This document shows positions 24,156-37,069 of a stretch of DNA of 64,000 nucleotides, in pieces; the first letter of the stretch is position 1, and each line of letters begins with the position of its first letter. Made by a program: the position numbers and the translations under genes. Under the pieces are notes generated by a model. The model did no database searches, was not told the DNA's origin, and saw nothing but the letters and a program-made list of their open reading frames with translations. Source of the DNA: Pogonophryne albipinna (lineage: Eukaryota; Chordata; Actinopteri; Perciformes; Artedidraconidae); NCBI GenBank assembly GCA_028583405.1, contig CM053251.1:14209495-14273494 (forward strand), written 5' to 3'.

Positions 24156-26722
24156 ATACGTAAAGAGATAGTGGCCGTTTCTCAATCGCGAGTATACCTG
24201 CTGCAGAGCAACTATTTCAAGTGGCGCCGAAGGACTGTTTAAATGCTTGTTAACACTGAACATGCATCTAGACTCAAAACTTTATTTTCAAGTAGTGATA
24301 AGTCAGCTTAGTCAGTGGGTCTGTGACAAAATTAAAGTATAAAAGGAAAAGTGTTAAAAACAGTTGTGCAAAAAAGGTAACAAAATCCAGATGTAAGTGA
24401 TGGCATTATCTGACTTCATTTTACATCTAAGAAGTGGTGTACACAGCACGGCAGATGCTTACTGAAAGTATACCAATAACATGTAATGCCATCCAACACT
24501 TCTGAATTGAAAGGGATTTTTTGTCAAAAGAGAACTCAAACTAATACAACTTAAATCATGGCTGTGACATCAGTACTTACATTCATTTCAATGTTCACAA
24601 AAAAGAAGAGTGGAGTTTTAAAAATAATACTCTGGAGAACAAACCATTTTCAAATGATGCATTGACCGATTGGATCAAAATTGTATTTCATTGTAGAAAT
24701 ACTTGCTACAGAGCAGTGTTTCCGTCTTTTAACACTCTCTTAATACTAATGGTGATTTAGCCGTTTAAACTAATGTTGTGTAATATTATAATTTGTGCAC
24801 AATCATCTGGTGAAGCCTGATGAAATGCATCTTAGAGTTGAAGGAGATTAGCAGGTCAGGGAGGGTGCTGAAGGCCAGAGACACAGAATGAAAAACACTG
24901 ACTGTAAATCCACCCTCCGAGGGGGCGTTACCCAGCAGGCTGCATGACAAGCTAATTCAAGAGAACCACAATACGCTAACACACGCTATACACCCATCAA
25001 CAACAACAAGAACAACAGTGACATATTACTATCATAATCAGGAAGAGAGATATTTATAAAGAATCTGAAAATCTACAAAACTGATGTTCCTCCTTGGACA
25101 CTAAAACTGATGGCGTTAAGGCAAAAAACGTGTTTAAATTGTAAGGGAAGTCCCCCTTTAAATGGAGCAGTACAGAGCCCTGACCTGTGGTTGATGTCAG
25201 GTTGCAGACGGCAGGTGTACGGGGGGGGTTAGCAGGCTTAGAGACCACAGTAAGCCAATTCTGCGACACAGACACTCACTAAATTAACAACGAGAAAATA
25301 ATCTGCTACGCCTGTAGTCACTAATAAACACACACACCTTTCTAATGACACATTATTACACGGTGACTAAGGAGCTCAAAACTATGACAGTTCCATCAGA
25401 AGGATTCACACCCTTTGTGTTGTGATATTTATTATTTGGAAGCTGAAATATGCTACATAAATAAACACTAAACAATGTCACATAAAAATGGCAATGTTGA
25501 ATACTGCACTTGCATAAAGCACTTGCATAAAGCTACTATCTTTTCAAGCAGTAATGTCACAATTCAATAGATTATTAAGTGCAAAGTTATTAGTAATTAG
25601 ACTTAAACATGGACTGGTATGATCATTCAAAAGTGAAATATTTTATATTTTGGATTGCAGTACCCTTGACTGATCCATCAGCCGAGAATTTGATGGTCGC
25701 CTTTTGCTCAAATAACTAATAAACTACCAAGACACTCTGAAAGCACAGAAAAGGTTTTTGGTGTGTTAATCATGACAGATTCTTTCTGCAATCTCATTGA
25801 TGAACAAACAGAAGGACTTATTGGAAAGGGTAACAAACACTTTATAAGGAGCTCATGAATTGTATTATTGATGTGACCACATTGATCGGGACATTTTTGT
25901 GAATTTTCGTACTTTATGATAAGTCCTATGCCAACTGACATAACGTAATAAACTCAAATGTGCCAATATGATCAGATATACTGAGGTACTTTAAATCTCC
26001 ATCACTCACACTACAAAGACATTTTTCTAGATGCATGCGTATAACTGAGGCTTACTTTATTAATGATTGTAAAATGCTAGTTACCTAAAAATAAACTTAA
26101 ATGCACAGGTTGAGGAGAAGGCGATATCACGTTTTGTTTTTTAATCACTGTTGCTGAAAAGCTAACATGGTAGCTTAAGTGAACTACTCACAAAATATTA
26201 AGATGCTAGAAAAATTGCTTTGAAATAAAACAAGACAGTAGATTGACAATATATTGTCATTGTTGAGAGTCCTGATTGTGGGTCAGTTATTATTCTGTCT
26301 CAAGCCCTACATGGCACCAGATGGTCAGTAACCTACAATACCTCCACAACTACACGCCTGACAACACATTGATTTAACACCTCCCTAAATCCTGCCTGGA
26401 ATTAACCAATCACAACGGAAATCACCACCCACGTGACCGGGATTAACCAATGCTTTTCATCTGTACTCTAGGGATTAACAACATGCTGCACTGAGAGACT
26501 GTGCTAGAGTGTGTAAGTGTGTGTACGTATGCTTGTGTGTGTGGTATATAATCACATCCAACCCACAGTGATCTTAAACTAAATCTCCGCCCACCTGAGG
26601 AGGCAGCCAATGAGATTGGGTCTTGTTGAATGAACTGTAGCCATTCACAGGAAGAAACAGACCGGAAAGAATTAACACTGGGTGTAATGAGGCTGACGGC
26701 ATATGGCCACAGTCTTAGAGTG

Positions 26723-26724
<2 letters not shown>
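24156..26724. other. No supported feature
   Basis: Unique-looking AT-rich DNA with small CA stretches (about 25330). No gene, RNA or mobile element supported. Confidence 0.4.

Positions 26725-26774
<50 letters not shown>
26725..26774. repeat. (TG)25 microsatellite
   Basis: Fifty bases of uninterrupted TG. Open frames that cross it on both strands are artefacts of the repeat. Confidence 0.97.
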
Positions 26775-26776
<2 letters not shown>

Positions 26777-28033
26777 AGTGCTTCCACACCTGAGCCTCAT
26801 ATAAATACGCTCAATGTTCATCTGAAAACAGGGATAGATTACCTGGGTCTGAGCTTCAGTGGGAAATCTGATTTTGTTGCATTATTCATTGGGTAGGAGA
26901 TATGGGTAACATCCTTTATACTCTGCACTATATTGGGATATCAATATATTATTTCTTATTATAGAGAATTTACCTGAAAATAAAATACAGCTGCATGTTT
27001 CCCTTTGTGTGCAGCAAGCAGGAGAACAAATAGCTTTGGATCCCAGTGAAAATATAGCATTTTGAAAGGTTAAAGTTAACAAATACCGATTGAAACAGAA
27101 TATCCCATTAACATTTTAGAATTTAAGGTTAAAACATTCATTTCTTTCCAATAAAATGACATTTGTTGGATTTCAAAACGCACTTGAGTTATTGGATTTT
27201 GGATTTAGTTTGAAAACATTACAATGCACCCCCCACTTGAAGGTCATCCAACAAATAGTTAAGACCAATATTTAAGTATTTGTGCAGCCTTATCTCTATC
27301 GGCAACTGTGATTACAAGTACAAATGTAAAACAAATACACATTACTGAGAAAGTATGTTGTCACACAAAGCGTGCAACCTCTTACAAAAACTAAAAACAT
27401 TGTTGGCTATTAGAACAAATTAGCAGAAAATCACCATCCCCTCCACATATGGATGAATCAACAAAGCAGACATTTCTCTTACGAGGGCGCTTCCATGGAA
27501 TAAACACAGCATTGCAACATTTCTCATATTGCCAAACGTCTCAGAAAAACAAGCTTTATCGCATGTCCTCGGAAGAAGGAAACAGCGGTGTGCGAGCATC
27601 GGCCAGACGTCACGCTGCTCCGCTCCACTCTCTAAGGTTGTGTAACTGTGTTGACTTTGTCTCCATAACAAACAAAACATATAATCAGGAGACCGGTGGA
27701 AACATTAATAGTTGTCTAAGATGGATTGATGGGGTCTGTATATTCGACTTATGTGTTCTTTATTAATAACACTAAATGCAACAACACACGACACAGTCTG
27801 TGTGTTTATAATTCCTGGCTTCACGGCTGCACGCTACATAAATCCTCTCACAACAGCAGGTGAGCAGGAACTTGAAAGCAGAGGAAAGAACATAATAAAA
27901 AAAGTTAAACAGGAACATATGGCAACAAGCACTGGCAAGAAATCCTTTGCTATTATTAACCAACTGTAGGCTTTGTGTGTAGAGGCGAGGCTGTTTGAAG
28001 ATGTTCAGAAGCTGTGCCAATGTGAATCACAAT
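26775..28033. other. No supported feature
   Basis: No gene or repeat recognised up to the L1 insertion. Open frames here are short and unstructured. Confidence 0.4.
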
Positions 28034-28048
28034 AAAAAGGTAATGCAA

Positions 28049-28843
28049 TGCCAGGATCGACTCATGCTGGCCCCTCCTCTGTCCATATTGGAGAAACTTT
28101 TAATTAAAAACCCCTTTGGGAAGGGCATCATATCTGAATTCTATGATCTCCTGCTGGCGTTCTCCTCAGAATCCTCGAACTCTAGACTCAATGCCTGGAA
28201 AAATGACTTACAGGAAACTCTAACATTGGAACAGTGGAGCACAGCTTGTAAGGCGGCCCAAACACAGACGGGTAATACGCGTCTAAAGCTTCTGCAATAC
28301 AAGTGGCTAATGAGAGTGTATATTACACCAGAAAAACTGAATAGATTTAACGCTAATATCCCAGACACGTGCACCAGATGTGGGGAAGGAAAAGGCACAC
28401 TGTTCCATTGTCTATGGTTATGTCCAAGAATAAAGGAATTCTGGGAAGAGGTTAGGGTAACAGTACAGAATATTTTAGTGATCAGCTTAAAGCTGGAACC
28501 AAAAATATTCCTACTTGGCCTATATCCGGATGGACATAACATACAACGTTATGAACACGTTTTTATAGATATATGTTTATTACAAGCAAAAAGAGTGATT
28601 GCCTTAACATGGAAAAAGTTGGGCAAACCTAGTATTGCACAGTGGTTTAGGGAACTTTCTTTATGTCTGCCTTTAGAAAAAATCACTTACATTCTCAAAG
28701 ACAAACAAGAACTGTTCCAGAAGGTCTGGGGACGTTTTATAGAGTATACCAAGAACAACGACCTTTCTCAATTTCTGAACGAACCTGCGGCAGGAAAATG
28801 CGATAATGAAATAATATGCTATAATATGTTAAAATGTAAATGA
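28049..28843 (+). pseudogene. L1 ORF2 C-terminal domain fragment
   Basis: This is an uninterrupted open frame of about 264 codons to a TGA at 28841-28843. It encodes LLQYKWLMRVYITPEKLNRF and then CTRCGEGKGTLFHCLWLCP, the Cys/His zinc-finger-like domain (zf-RVT) found near the C-terminus of vertebrate L1-type ORF2, where it helps bind RNA. The endonuclease and RT domains are missing because the insertion is 5'-truncated. The ATG at 27995 lies in flanking DNA and is not the element's own start. Confidence 0.85.
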
Positions 28844-29086
28844 CTGTGATATCCTCTGTAGAAATACGGTTCTATTGCTGGAAAACTGGATGGTTGCCGA
28901 TGTATTAGAGTGCCCTTGTGGTATGTACCAATTTAATTTAATTTAGTGTTGTTATTTTTCTTTAATGTAAAGTAAAGTAGTTGTCCTGTGTATATATGTA
29001 TTGCTTTTGGCTCTATGTCTTCGTCCTATGTATGTGATTTTTTGTAAGCTGAAAATCAATAAACATATTGATAAAAAAAAGAAAAG
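28049..29086 (+). mobile_element. 5'-truncated fish L1 (Tx1/L1-like) insertion
   Basis: A 15-bp target duplication aaaaaggtaatgcaa occurs at 28034-28048 and 29087-29101. Between them is the C-terminal part of ORF2, a short 3' UTR, and an A-rich tail (ataaaaaaaagaaaag). Truncation at the 5' end plus an A-rich tail and a long duplication is the hallmark of target-primed L1 integration. The right duplication overlaps the target site of the adjacent hAT element. Confidence 0.9.
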
Positions 29087-29102
29087 AAAAAGGTAATGCA
29101 AC

Positions 29103-30006
29103 CAGAGTTCCCGTTCGAATATGTTTTCGCCGGTCAACATGTCCGTTAAAGTTTAAATCTTCCGGACAAAATGAGAAAAGTGCCGGTCAAAGGTCTTCTT
29201 TGTTATTTATTGTGCTTTAAAACAAATTGATATGATTCGATATTAAACAAACTAATATATAGTAGATTAACTACATTATTCAAAAGTGTACAGTAACTTA
29301 CAATAAAGCGGGAATAATAAACGGAGCGCTCTCCCTCTCGTGACAGCCCGTCAGTATCATTCAGCTCGCGGATCAGTAATGAGTGATCCGACAGTAAAAC
29401 TAAACTTATCTATAACTAGTTACGGTAGTTTGAGAGGTCATTAAAATAGCTACGTGTGATATTCTAACCTGGTGTGTGTTTTGTTCCGCTCACCGCTGCA
29501 GGTGATTATGCAGAGCTGCGTGTCGACTCGTCAACAGCAGCTGATCTCTCTCTCCCGCCAGATTAGACTTCACTCGCGTTTATGTCCATATCGATCAGAT
29601 CCAGCTAGTTCTAGTTAATGATATGACTACCTGCTTATTAAAAGACACCTAAACAATAAGCATCGCTATGCAACCAGGTGAGACCGCAAAGTATAGCGCG
29701 GCATTATGCATTTGTTTACATGCCCACCGGAACCCCGAGGCATTACCAACAGATCAACGCACAATCAACCCATACAGGACATCTCTTTCTCCACATTACG
29801 TGTTAGACATTAGAATGGACTCTTCTTGTCTGTCACATACTCTTCTTGTCTGTCACATAAATGGCGCAAGTTGCACAACTGATGCGGTATTGCGCTAAAT
29901 GGAAATTATTTTGAATGGACACTTTGACCGGAGAGATTTAGATTTGCCGGTCTTCAGCTTTATTTACCGGTCGTAGTCCGGTAATTACCGGCTAACGGGA
30001 ACTCTG
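29103..30006. mobile_element. Non-autonomous hAT element, 904 bp
   Basis: The 13-bp termini cagagttcccgtt and aacgggaactctg are perfect complements, flanked by 8-bp duplications aatgcaac (29095-29102 and 30007-30014). Subterminal regions have repeated gccggt/accggc motifs. No transposase frame. The left duplication overlaps the right L1 target duplication. Confidence 0.92.
29819..29858 (+). repeat. 20-bp tandem duplication
   Basis: actcttcttgtctgtcacat occurs twice in direct succession inside the hAT element. Confidence 0.95.
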
Positions 30007-30014
30007 AATGCAAC

Positions 30015-30724
30015 ACATCCTTGAGGAAACAAGTTTCAACAGGACAGGAAAAGGTGTCAGTCTGCACCAGCGAACACAGGTAGACCCGATCTTTTTCTAA
30101 ATACAAAAAACCTCTGCCCTGTTTTGGGAAGAAATCCATACTGATACGTTTTAATATCAGTTCATTTCCTGCTTTCTGTAAATATCGTTATGGTATCTGT
30201 AACTCCCTTAAAAGTCAAGTTGGTCAGCCTATATTTATCAAAGGGGTTCCAGTAATGTGCAAAACATTGAAGGTAATGAGAAAGGAATCCTAACTAGAAA
30301 TGCAAACAAGTGAACTAAAGGAGCTACATCACCCTTCACATTTACTGTAACCCTACAGTCTCAACAACTAGAGTCCTTTAACAAGAACATGTGGCATTTT
30401 TACCTCAAGTTCCCTTTTCTTGATGACAATGTTTTTTTGTTGTTGCATGTGTTATTGTCTAGATGCCTGAAATAAGGTCTGTGGCTAACACCAGCTTAAG
30501 AGTTGTCACATTTTGTTAAAAATATGTCAGTCGTATACAGATTTCTAAAGATATAACGTGTCAAAAGACTGATGCTAACAAGATGCTAAATGAAACAACA
30601 GAGTTTGTCGATGACATTAGAAGTCACCACAACAAACACTTCCCTTTATCAAGATGAGATGAATAGCAGCCAAATGGTTGCAGAATATGGTAATTATTTA
30701 ACAGCGTTCCCAGTTTGTGTCTTT
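30015..30724. other. No supported feature
   Basis: AT-rich DNA with no recognisable gene or repeat. Confidence 0.4.
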
Positions 30725-32198
30725 ATAGAGTGCCACAGTGACACGTCCTAAAACCCGGAAGTAATGGCGCGTTTCCACTTTAAGCGTGCCGAGCCGTGCG
30801 GGGCCCGTTTTTGGTTGCGTTTCCACTTGGCCTAGTTTTGGCCCGGGGCTACTTTTTCACCTTTTTTCTGGCCCGACTAAATCGTGGTTCTAGGGCCAGG
30901 AACAACCAGGCTGAGTCGTGCTGAGTATGCTAAACTAGAGAGAGAATCGCTGGCAAGGGGGCTACAACTACAACAAGTTGAACATATTTGACCGTGATTT
31001 AATTGTAATACACGTTTCAAAATGATGCCGAAGTAACAACATACTGATACCGGTTAGTAAAAACCATGAATTAATGCTTTGACAAGTCTGCAGACAGACG
31101 GAAGGCGAAAAACCCTTTTAAAATACGTGTTTTCTAAATGGAGCTTGGCTAAGCTAACGTTATATATGCTCCGACCGTCCACACTCACAGCAACGGCCTA
31201 TACAGACATAAATAAACCAGCGACTGTATTCTCCATGACACAGGCAGTCTGTGGTTTGTACTCGTTTAACTTTTGTCTAGTTTCTGAACAGATATGAAGA
31301 GCTGTGAGCTCTGAGTGCTAAGAGCTAACGGCTGTGTTGTTTTTCTGGGGCTCTCATTGAAGATGACGTCACGGCTCCGCCTACACTGCGTTACTATAGT
31401 AACTACCCCAGTTCCTAAACTGTAATGGAAGCGCAGCATTAAAGTGAGCCGGGCCTAATAAGGCCTAACCAAACCGAGCAAGGCCGAGCGAGGCCTGCAG
31501 TGGAAACGCGCCATAAGAGTCAAGAGTCATCATTACGGGCTATATAACCAACACTCACATACAAACTATCTAGATTGACCACTACATGTAAGAGATTTAC
31601 TTTAGATTGAATAGTCCCGTGAGACGGACCACGTTTTGTTCTACAACATTAAATACATCAGCAGTGACCCCACTGGTGATTTCTGAAGAGTTTACGTGTC
31701 TGAAAAACGATAGTTGTTAACATGTGGCTGAATAGGAAGTTGTCGAGGACGTTGTACGTCATTACACCGAACACGTAAACACTCCCGCTAAGTTTGTTTG
31801 TTGTTGTCCCGCTTGCTTGAAAGCAAGTACCTGCCTCCTGCAAACTGTTAAAACAAACTCTTTAACTTGTACCAATTTGAATCTGTAGTTTTGAATATGG
31901 ATCTTAAGTTGGCGTGACGTTGAAGCAGCGACCCTGCTGTAGTTCCTTTATAGCATAACGTTAGCATTTTGCTTCTGGCGATTAGATTTACGATTAGAAA
32001 ATTATAAAAGTAGGATAGACTTGCCTTGCCTTGCCTAGACATGTGGATATTATCCGGCTGAACAAAACGTGATCTGTCTCTTAAATGTGTGTCAACCACA
32101 GACCTTATTTTGAGCTATTTTCCAAAATCCTATGGAGAAATTGCATTGGTTTTTTGTTGAAGGAACCGGAAGGAGTTTACGTCACTGTGGCACTCTAT
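30725..32198. mobile_element. DNA-transposon-like unit with 18-bp TIR (type A)
   Basis: atagagtgccacagtgac at 30725 has an exact complement ending at 32198. Target duplication is unclear (the flanks share only TT/TTT). A further copy of its parts occurs at 46757-47283, where cgtcctaaaacccggaag is also terminal, which supports a real family. It contains a Harbinger-like element (30765-31513). No transposase. Confidence 0.65.
30765..31513. mobile_element. Harbinger-like MITE, copy 1
   Basis: Ends tggcgcgtttccact and agtggaaacgcgcca are complements, flanked by TAA on both sides (30762-30764, 31514-31516), the 3-bp duplication typical of PIF/Harbinger. It is closely similar to copy 2 at 36231-36959 apart from small indels and altered GC-rich ends. 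Confidence 0.78.
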
Positions 32199-34314
32199 TT
32201 GTGTTCTTATGTAAGGCTGTTTTTCCTTTACTCTGGGTGTGCATGTGTGTAAAATGGATTGAGGAAAAATAGGCCATACCTCCTGTTGTCAGCTTGAATC
32301 AAAAGAAGCTGTCACTGCAATCACTCACCAACAGCCAGGGGACAGTAAGGGCAAGCCATATTGTATACAAAAAACACCAATCATTGTGTTAGTGATGGTC
32401 CTGTTTTATCAGAAAAAATAGCTTCCTGTTGCATTTCCTGAGTCGATAAGTCACTTCCTCAAAATGATCTAGAGATTGTTGCCTTACTGTTACATTGCGA
32501 AAAATTCTCAAATGTACGGTGTTCATGTCACGAGTCCCATGGGTGGAGAACTCAGACTGACTGAACTCAGAAATGTTGCGAGTGACTGACATTAATTCAA
32601 ATAGTTGATTTTACGTGACTGTTATTCTGACAAACATAAACACTGTAAACCTATCTTTTTTTAACGAAATGTTTCCAAAATACTGATTGAACAAACCAGA
32701 TACCGTATGAACATAATAACACTACGCTGTACACTGACTACAACCCCAGGTAAACATGTAAAGCCGGCCAAATCCAAGTCCTGATGGGATAAGAGTGGGT
32801 GTCCTCACTAGTCTGATAATAATCCTCTGTTTATAAAGGGAAGGTTCCCTGAACACACCAAAGCTCTTTCCCAGCAACACCCAGATGCCCAACACCCCCG
32901 CTCTATAACTCCTAACAGTGTGTTTGTGTTGCTGTTTTATAGAACTGACAACGTCATCTTCCTCTGCTGTTCAAAACTGCGGTCACTGTTGAATATGAAA
33001 GGTTTCTTTTATGTGTGTCTCATATTGCTAAGGCTTTAGTTCAACTCAAGGGTTTGGTTTGCATTATCCACTATTAAAACATGTTCACTGTGGAACCAGC
33101 ATTTATATATTTGTTCTAATGGCATAGAGAAAACATTCATATGATTTCTAGGTTACAGAAATAGAAAAAAAACCACCAAAAGCTTAGGAAGAAATAAACA
33201 AGTTATACAAATAGAAAAAAGCATAAGCTAAAGAAGTGAGAGAACCAGACCCCAATGAAATAAAAATAAAACATGGCAGTAACAGATGTTTTGGTTATCC
33301 TTAAAATCGTCTCACGTCCTTTATATTTAGCATAGGATGCAATTGCCGTGGCTCTTTTGGCTAACCCCTAAACTTATATCATTTTGAATGTGTCTTTTTT
33401 AAAACACACTAACAACCTAACCTATTATTAATAAAGGAAGCACATAAAAGGTGCACATTGTCAATATGTTATCAAAAAGATAGAACTTTTCCTGCTTTTG
33501 TTCCTTAAGCTTTGATGAATGCTGGCTGTTTGTTTGTCCACAGAGCTGACAGCAGAGTCTCCAAGTGGATTATTAGGGACAGAAAGGAGAATACAATCTT
33601 GTAAAAAAAACACAAAAAAAACAAGAATGTAACTTATATCACATGTAGTTTGTTTAAACGGTGACTCAGACTGCTAAGAGAGTAAACGAGCAGTGTTCAG
33701 GCTTTTTAAAAAACACCTCTGCTTCCATTTGTTCCAAACTGTTCTGTTTTTCGTTGCTGCCCAGCAGGATAGACAAGGACCATTAGTCAGTATTATTGAC
33801 TACACCAGCCACCAGCTGCTGTCACACGTTTTTGAGTTACCTAATCAACTATTAAAGTAGACCAGATACATTTTGACTTCCCCGTATCATTCTGTCAAAT
33901 TTGCGTCGTTAGATTTCACAATGTTAGAATGTTTATCATCATTGTATCCTCAGCTGATGAACCAGCATCCGACCACATTGTGTCTTTCAAACATTTGCAG
34001 CGACTTCTTCTCTGTCTATCCTCTGTTCCTCTTCTTCACTTCACACCCATCACTCTCTTCATCATCTCACTTCCATCCACCTCTCCCTTTTTCAGCTCTG
34101 CAAACACCTTTGTCATCACCTTCTAATTTACGTGTCTCTCCTCCCTCTTTCTCTTCCCTCATTGTCATATATTTGATCCTCCTCTCCTTTCATTGCTCTA
34201 GATTTCCCTTAAATATTAACCTTTCAGTTTCTCAACTCTATCAGCATTTCCATTTCCATACAATATATTGCCCTATAATTGTATTGTTATGCTTAAGTCC
34301 TTGTTTCTCCCCTC
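32199..34314. other. No supported feature
   Basis: Mostly AT-rich unique-looking DNA. A 150-codon plus frame at 33873-34325 is a pyrimidine-rich low-complexity artefact. Confidence 0.4.
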
Positions 34315-34322
34315 ATTTAATG

Positions 34323-34625
34323 TAGGGCTGCTCGATTATGGCAAAAATCATAATTTCGATTATTTGGGTCAATAATTGATATCAAGATTATTAAAAGACG
34401 ATTATCCATTTACTTTGAAAACATCAATTTTTTGGAAAGAAAATGTGAACAGTATGTTTTTAACAGTTGATTACCCTGAACTTTAAGTATAATTCAATTC
34501 AAAAACCAATAAAAAAGAAAAAGAAAAAAAAGAAATAATCGTTTTATTTCGATTATGTTGTTTTCATAATCGATGCAAGCCAAAATCGTAATTGCGATTA
34601 AAATACGATTAATTGAGCAGCCCTA
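34323..34625. mobile_element. hAT MITE, 303 bp
   Basis: Ends tagggctgctcgatta and its near complement taattgagcagcccta, with an exact 8-bp duplication atttaatg (34315-34322 and 34626-34633). The interior is made of repeated gattat/ataatc motifs. Confidence 0.93.
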
Positions 34626-34633
34626 ATTTAATG

Positions 34634-35161
34634 GCATGAGTATATGGCTATAGTGATTATTGAATTACTCCCTTTCACCAATTTAAACACTAATTTTACA
34701 GAAAAGATCTACTAAAAGCATTTAGCTAATAGTAATTTAATGTGAAAAGACATGTGGTTTATTACGTGGTATTATCAAGGGAACGTTAACAGTAGGTGCA
34801 GCATTTACACAGAAGGTTACACACTCACATCGTCTTCAGCTCCTCTCACTGCTCAGATATGAATCTCTAAGTGGTCTGCCGGGACTTCAGTCGGCTGTTA
34901 TCAATAAAGCTCTAACAGAGGAGAAAAGAATGCTTCTAAAAAACACCAGACCAAGTCATGTATCTACCCTGAGGCCTCATATCAGCTAATTAAGGATAAC
35001 AAGTATTATCTTTAAAGAGCTGGAAGAGAGAAAGATAGAATTGTGGAAAGCTAAATGGTAAAAGAGGGAGTGAGAATGGGATGATAGATAAGTACAATCA
35101 ATTATTGAATAGAGAGAAGGACTTAGTGGTTGAAAATGTGATGTTCTTGCTTTTCAAATCC
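34634..35161. other. No supported feature
   Basis: Unique-looking DNA between two small transposon copies. Confidence 0.4.
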
Positions 35162-35358
35162 TAACTGGATGGCCTACCTGCCTGTCAGCCTTCCATCTCG
35201 TGCACAACCTTATCTCGTGCCCTCATTGGTCATGTGCGCGTTGGAGGAGGGGCTCTGTAAGGAAGTCTGAAGGAAGGGGCAGATTTTTTTCGGCTGCGTA
35301 CTTTCAAATTCTAGTGCACTCGAGCTGGTTTCTCCATTATTACCTACCCTACCTTTAA
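35162..35358 (-). mobile_element. Fragment of the TTAA element found at 50229
   Basis: About 197 bp match, in reverse orientation, the left part of the element at 50229-51409 (shared ctgacaggcagg, gagcccctcctcc on the other strand, and the ggtaggtaa end). One TTAA terminus is kept at 35355-35358; the other end is missing. Confidence 0.75.
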
Positions 35359-36226
35359 AGACAAACCATGTAAAGAAATAAAAAGACGACAATAAACATA
35401 ACATTAAAAATTGCAGCCCTGTACAGAGATTAGATAAATCTATTCAACGGAACAAAAAAAGGGAAAGTTCTCATTCATATTTATGTGATATGACTTATTT
35501 CTACCCACTGTCATATGATAATAAATTACCAAAACAAAAGCTTCGGCTAGAGAAAAATATATAAAAGTATTCACAATTTTCTGACATTTTAGGCAAATGA
35601 TTGATTACACGAGAAAATCATCTTTAAATGAATGAATGTCAAGGGTTGCAGCCCAATACTAGAATAAAAAGAAGGCTTTACAGAGAAGAAACAAAGCCCT
35701 GAGGGACAAACAGACATCTGTGATTCTTGATTGGAGGAGCGAGCAGCTCATTCATTGAGATCAGGTTACAAACACACACATGCTATTCCTGCCTGAGAAT
35801 CAATAGATGGTAATGAAACCTTGATGCTACGACAACAACACAGTAAACACAGCTGCCACACACGTGCATGCAGGCCAGGGAACTAACCGCGGATGCAGCC
35901 AAGACTTACTTCAAAACATTAAAATAAAACAAGTTTTTAATGGTTTTCTAAATATTTCCTTGTTTTGATTGATTCCTTTGCCCAAGTGAGAACATTTCAA
36001 CCAATGAATCTCCTCACCTTGTTCCAGGCATCCGAACCACTGCTCACTTCCATTTGGAGGACTAATTGAGTCAATGAGAGCTTAATACAAGATTAAAAAA
36101 ACAGAAATATATTTCTCCTGTGTCTTTTTGAAAGACAATAGAAAAATGGTGGGACTTCTAAATGGGCATCTGATAAAAACAGCTGTACAGGTTGTCAGGT
36201 CCAAGATAACAATTCAAAATGTTCAT
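35359..36226. other. No supported feature
   Basis: AT-rich DNA, nothing recognisable. Confidence 0.4.
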
Positions 36227-36230
36227 TTAA

Positions 36231-36959
36231 TGGCGCGTTTCCATTGCAGCGGGTAGCTCGCTTTAAGCGTGCCGAGCCCGTTTTTGGTTGCGTTTCCACT
36301 TGGCCTAGTACCGGCTAGCGGGTCCTAATTCACAGTTTTTCTGGCCCCATAAAATCGTGGTTCTAGGGCCAGGAACAACCAGGCTGAGTCGGGCTGAGTA
36401 TGCTAAACTAGAGAGAGAATCGCTGGCAAGGGGGCTACAACTACAACAAGATGAACATATTTGACCGTGATTTAATTGTAATACACGTTTCAAAAATGAT
36501 GCCGAAGTAACAACATACTGATACCGGTTAGTAAAAACCATGAATTAATGCTTTGACAAGTCTGCAGACACGGCAGGCGAAAAACCCTTTTAAAATGCGT
36601 GCTTTCTAAATGGAGCTTGGCTAAGCTAACGTTATATATGCTCCGACCGTCCACACTCACAACAACGGCCTATACAGACATAAATAAACCAGCGACTGTA
36701 TTCTCCATGACACAACTTTTGTCTAGTTTCTGAACAGATATGAAGAGCTGTGAGCTCTGAGTGCTAAGAGCTAACGGCTGTGTTGTTTTTCTGGGGCTCT
36801 CATTGAAGATGACATTACGGCTCCGCCTACACTGCGTTACTATAGTAACTACCCCAGTTCCTAAACTGTAATGGAAGCGCAGCATTAAAATGAGCCGGGC
36901 CTAATAAGGCCTAACCAAACCGAGCGAGGCCGAGCGAGGCCTGCAGTGGAAACGCGCCA
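36231..36959. mobile_element. Harbinger-like MITE, copy 2
   Basis: Same TIRs and TAA flanks (36228-36230, 36960-36962) as copy 1. The 105 bp that follow (36960-37064) also match the DNA to the right of copy 1 (31514-31618), while the left flanks are unrelated. The matching right flank ends at gtccctttaa, giving a TTAA at 37066-37069; a TTAA is also present at the left edge (36227-36230). Confidence 0.75.
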
Positions 36960-37069
36960 TAAGAGTCAAGAGTCATCATTACGGGCTATATAACCAACAC
37001 TCACATACAAACTATCTAGATTGACCACTACATGTAAGAGTTTTACTTTAGGTTGAATAGTCCCTTTAA

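Noticed and set aside
26443..26896. Open frames over the TG run
   Set aside because: Alternating dinucleotide repeat is stop-free in several frames and not coding.
33873..34325. 150-codon plus-strand open frame
   Set aside because: Pyrimidine-rich DNA giving Ser/Phe/Leu/Pro strings; no homology signal.
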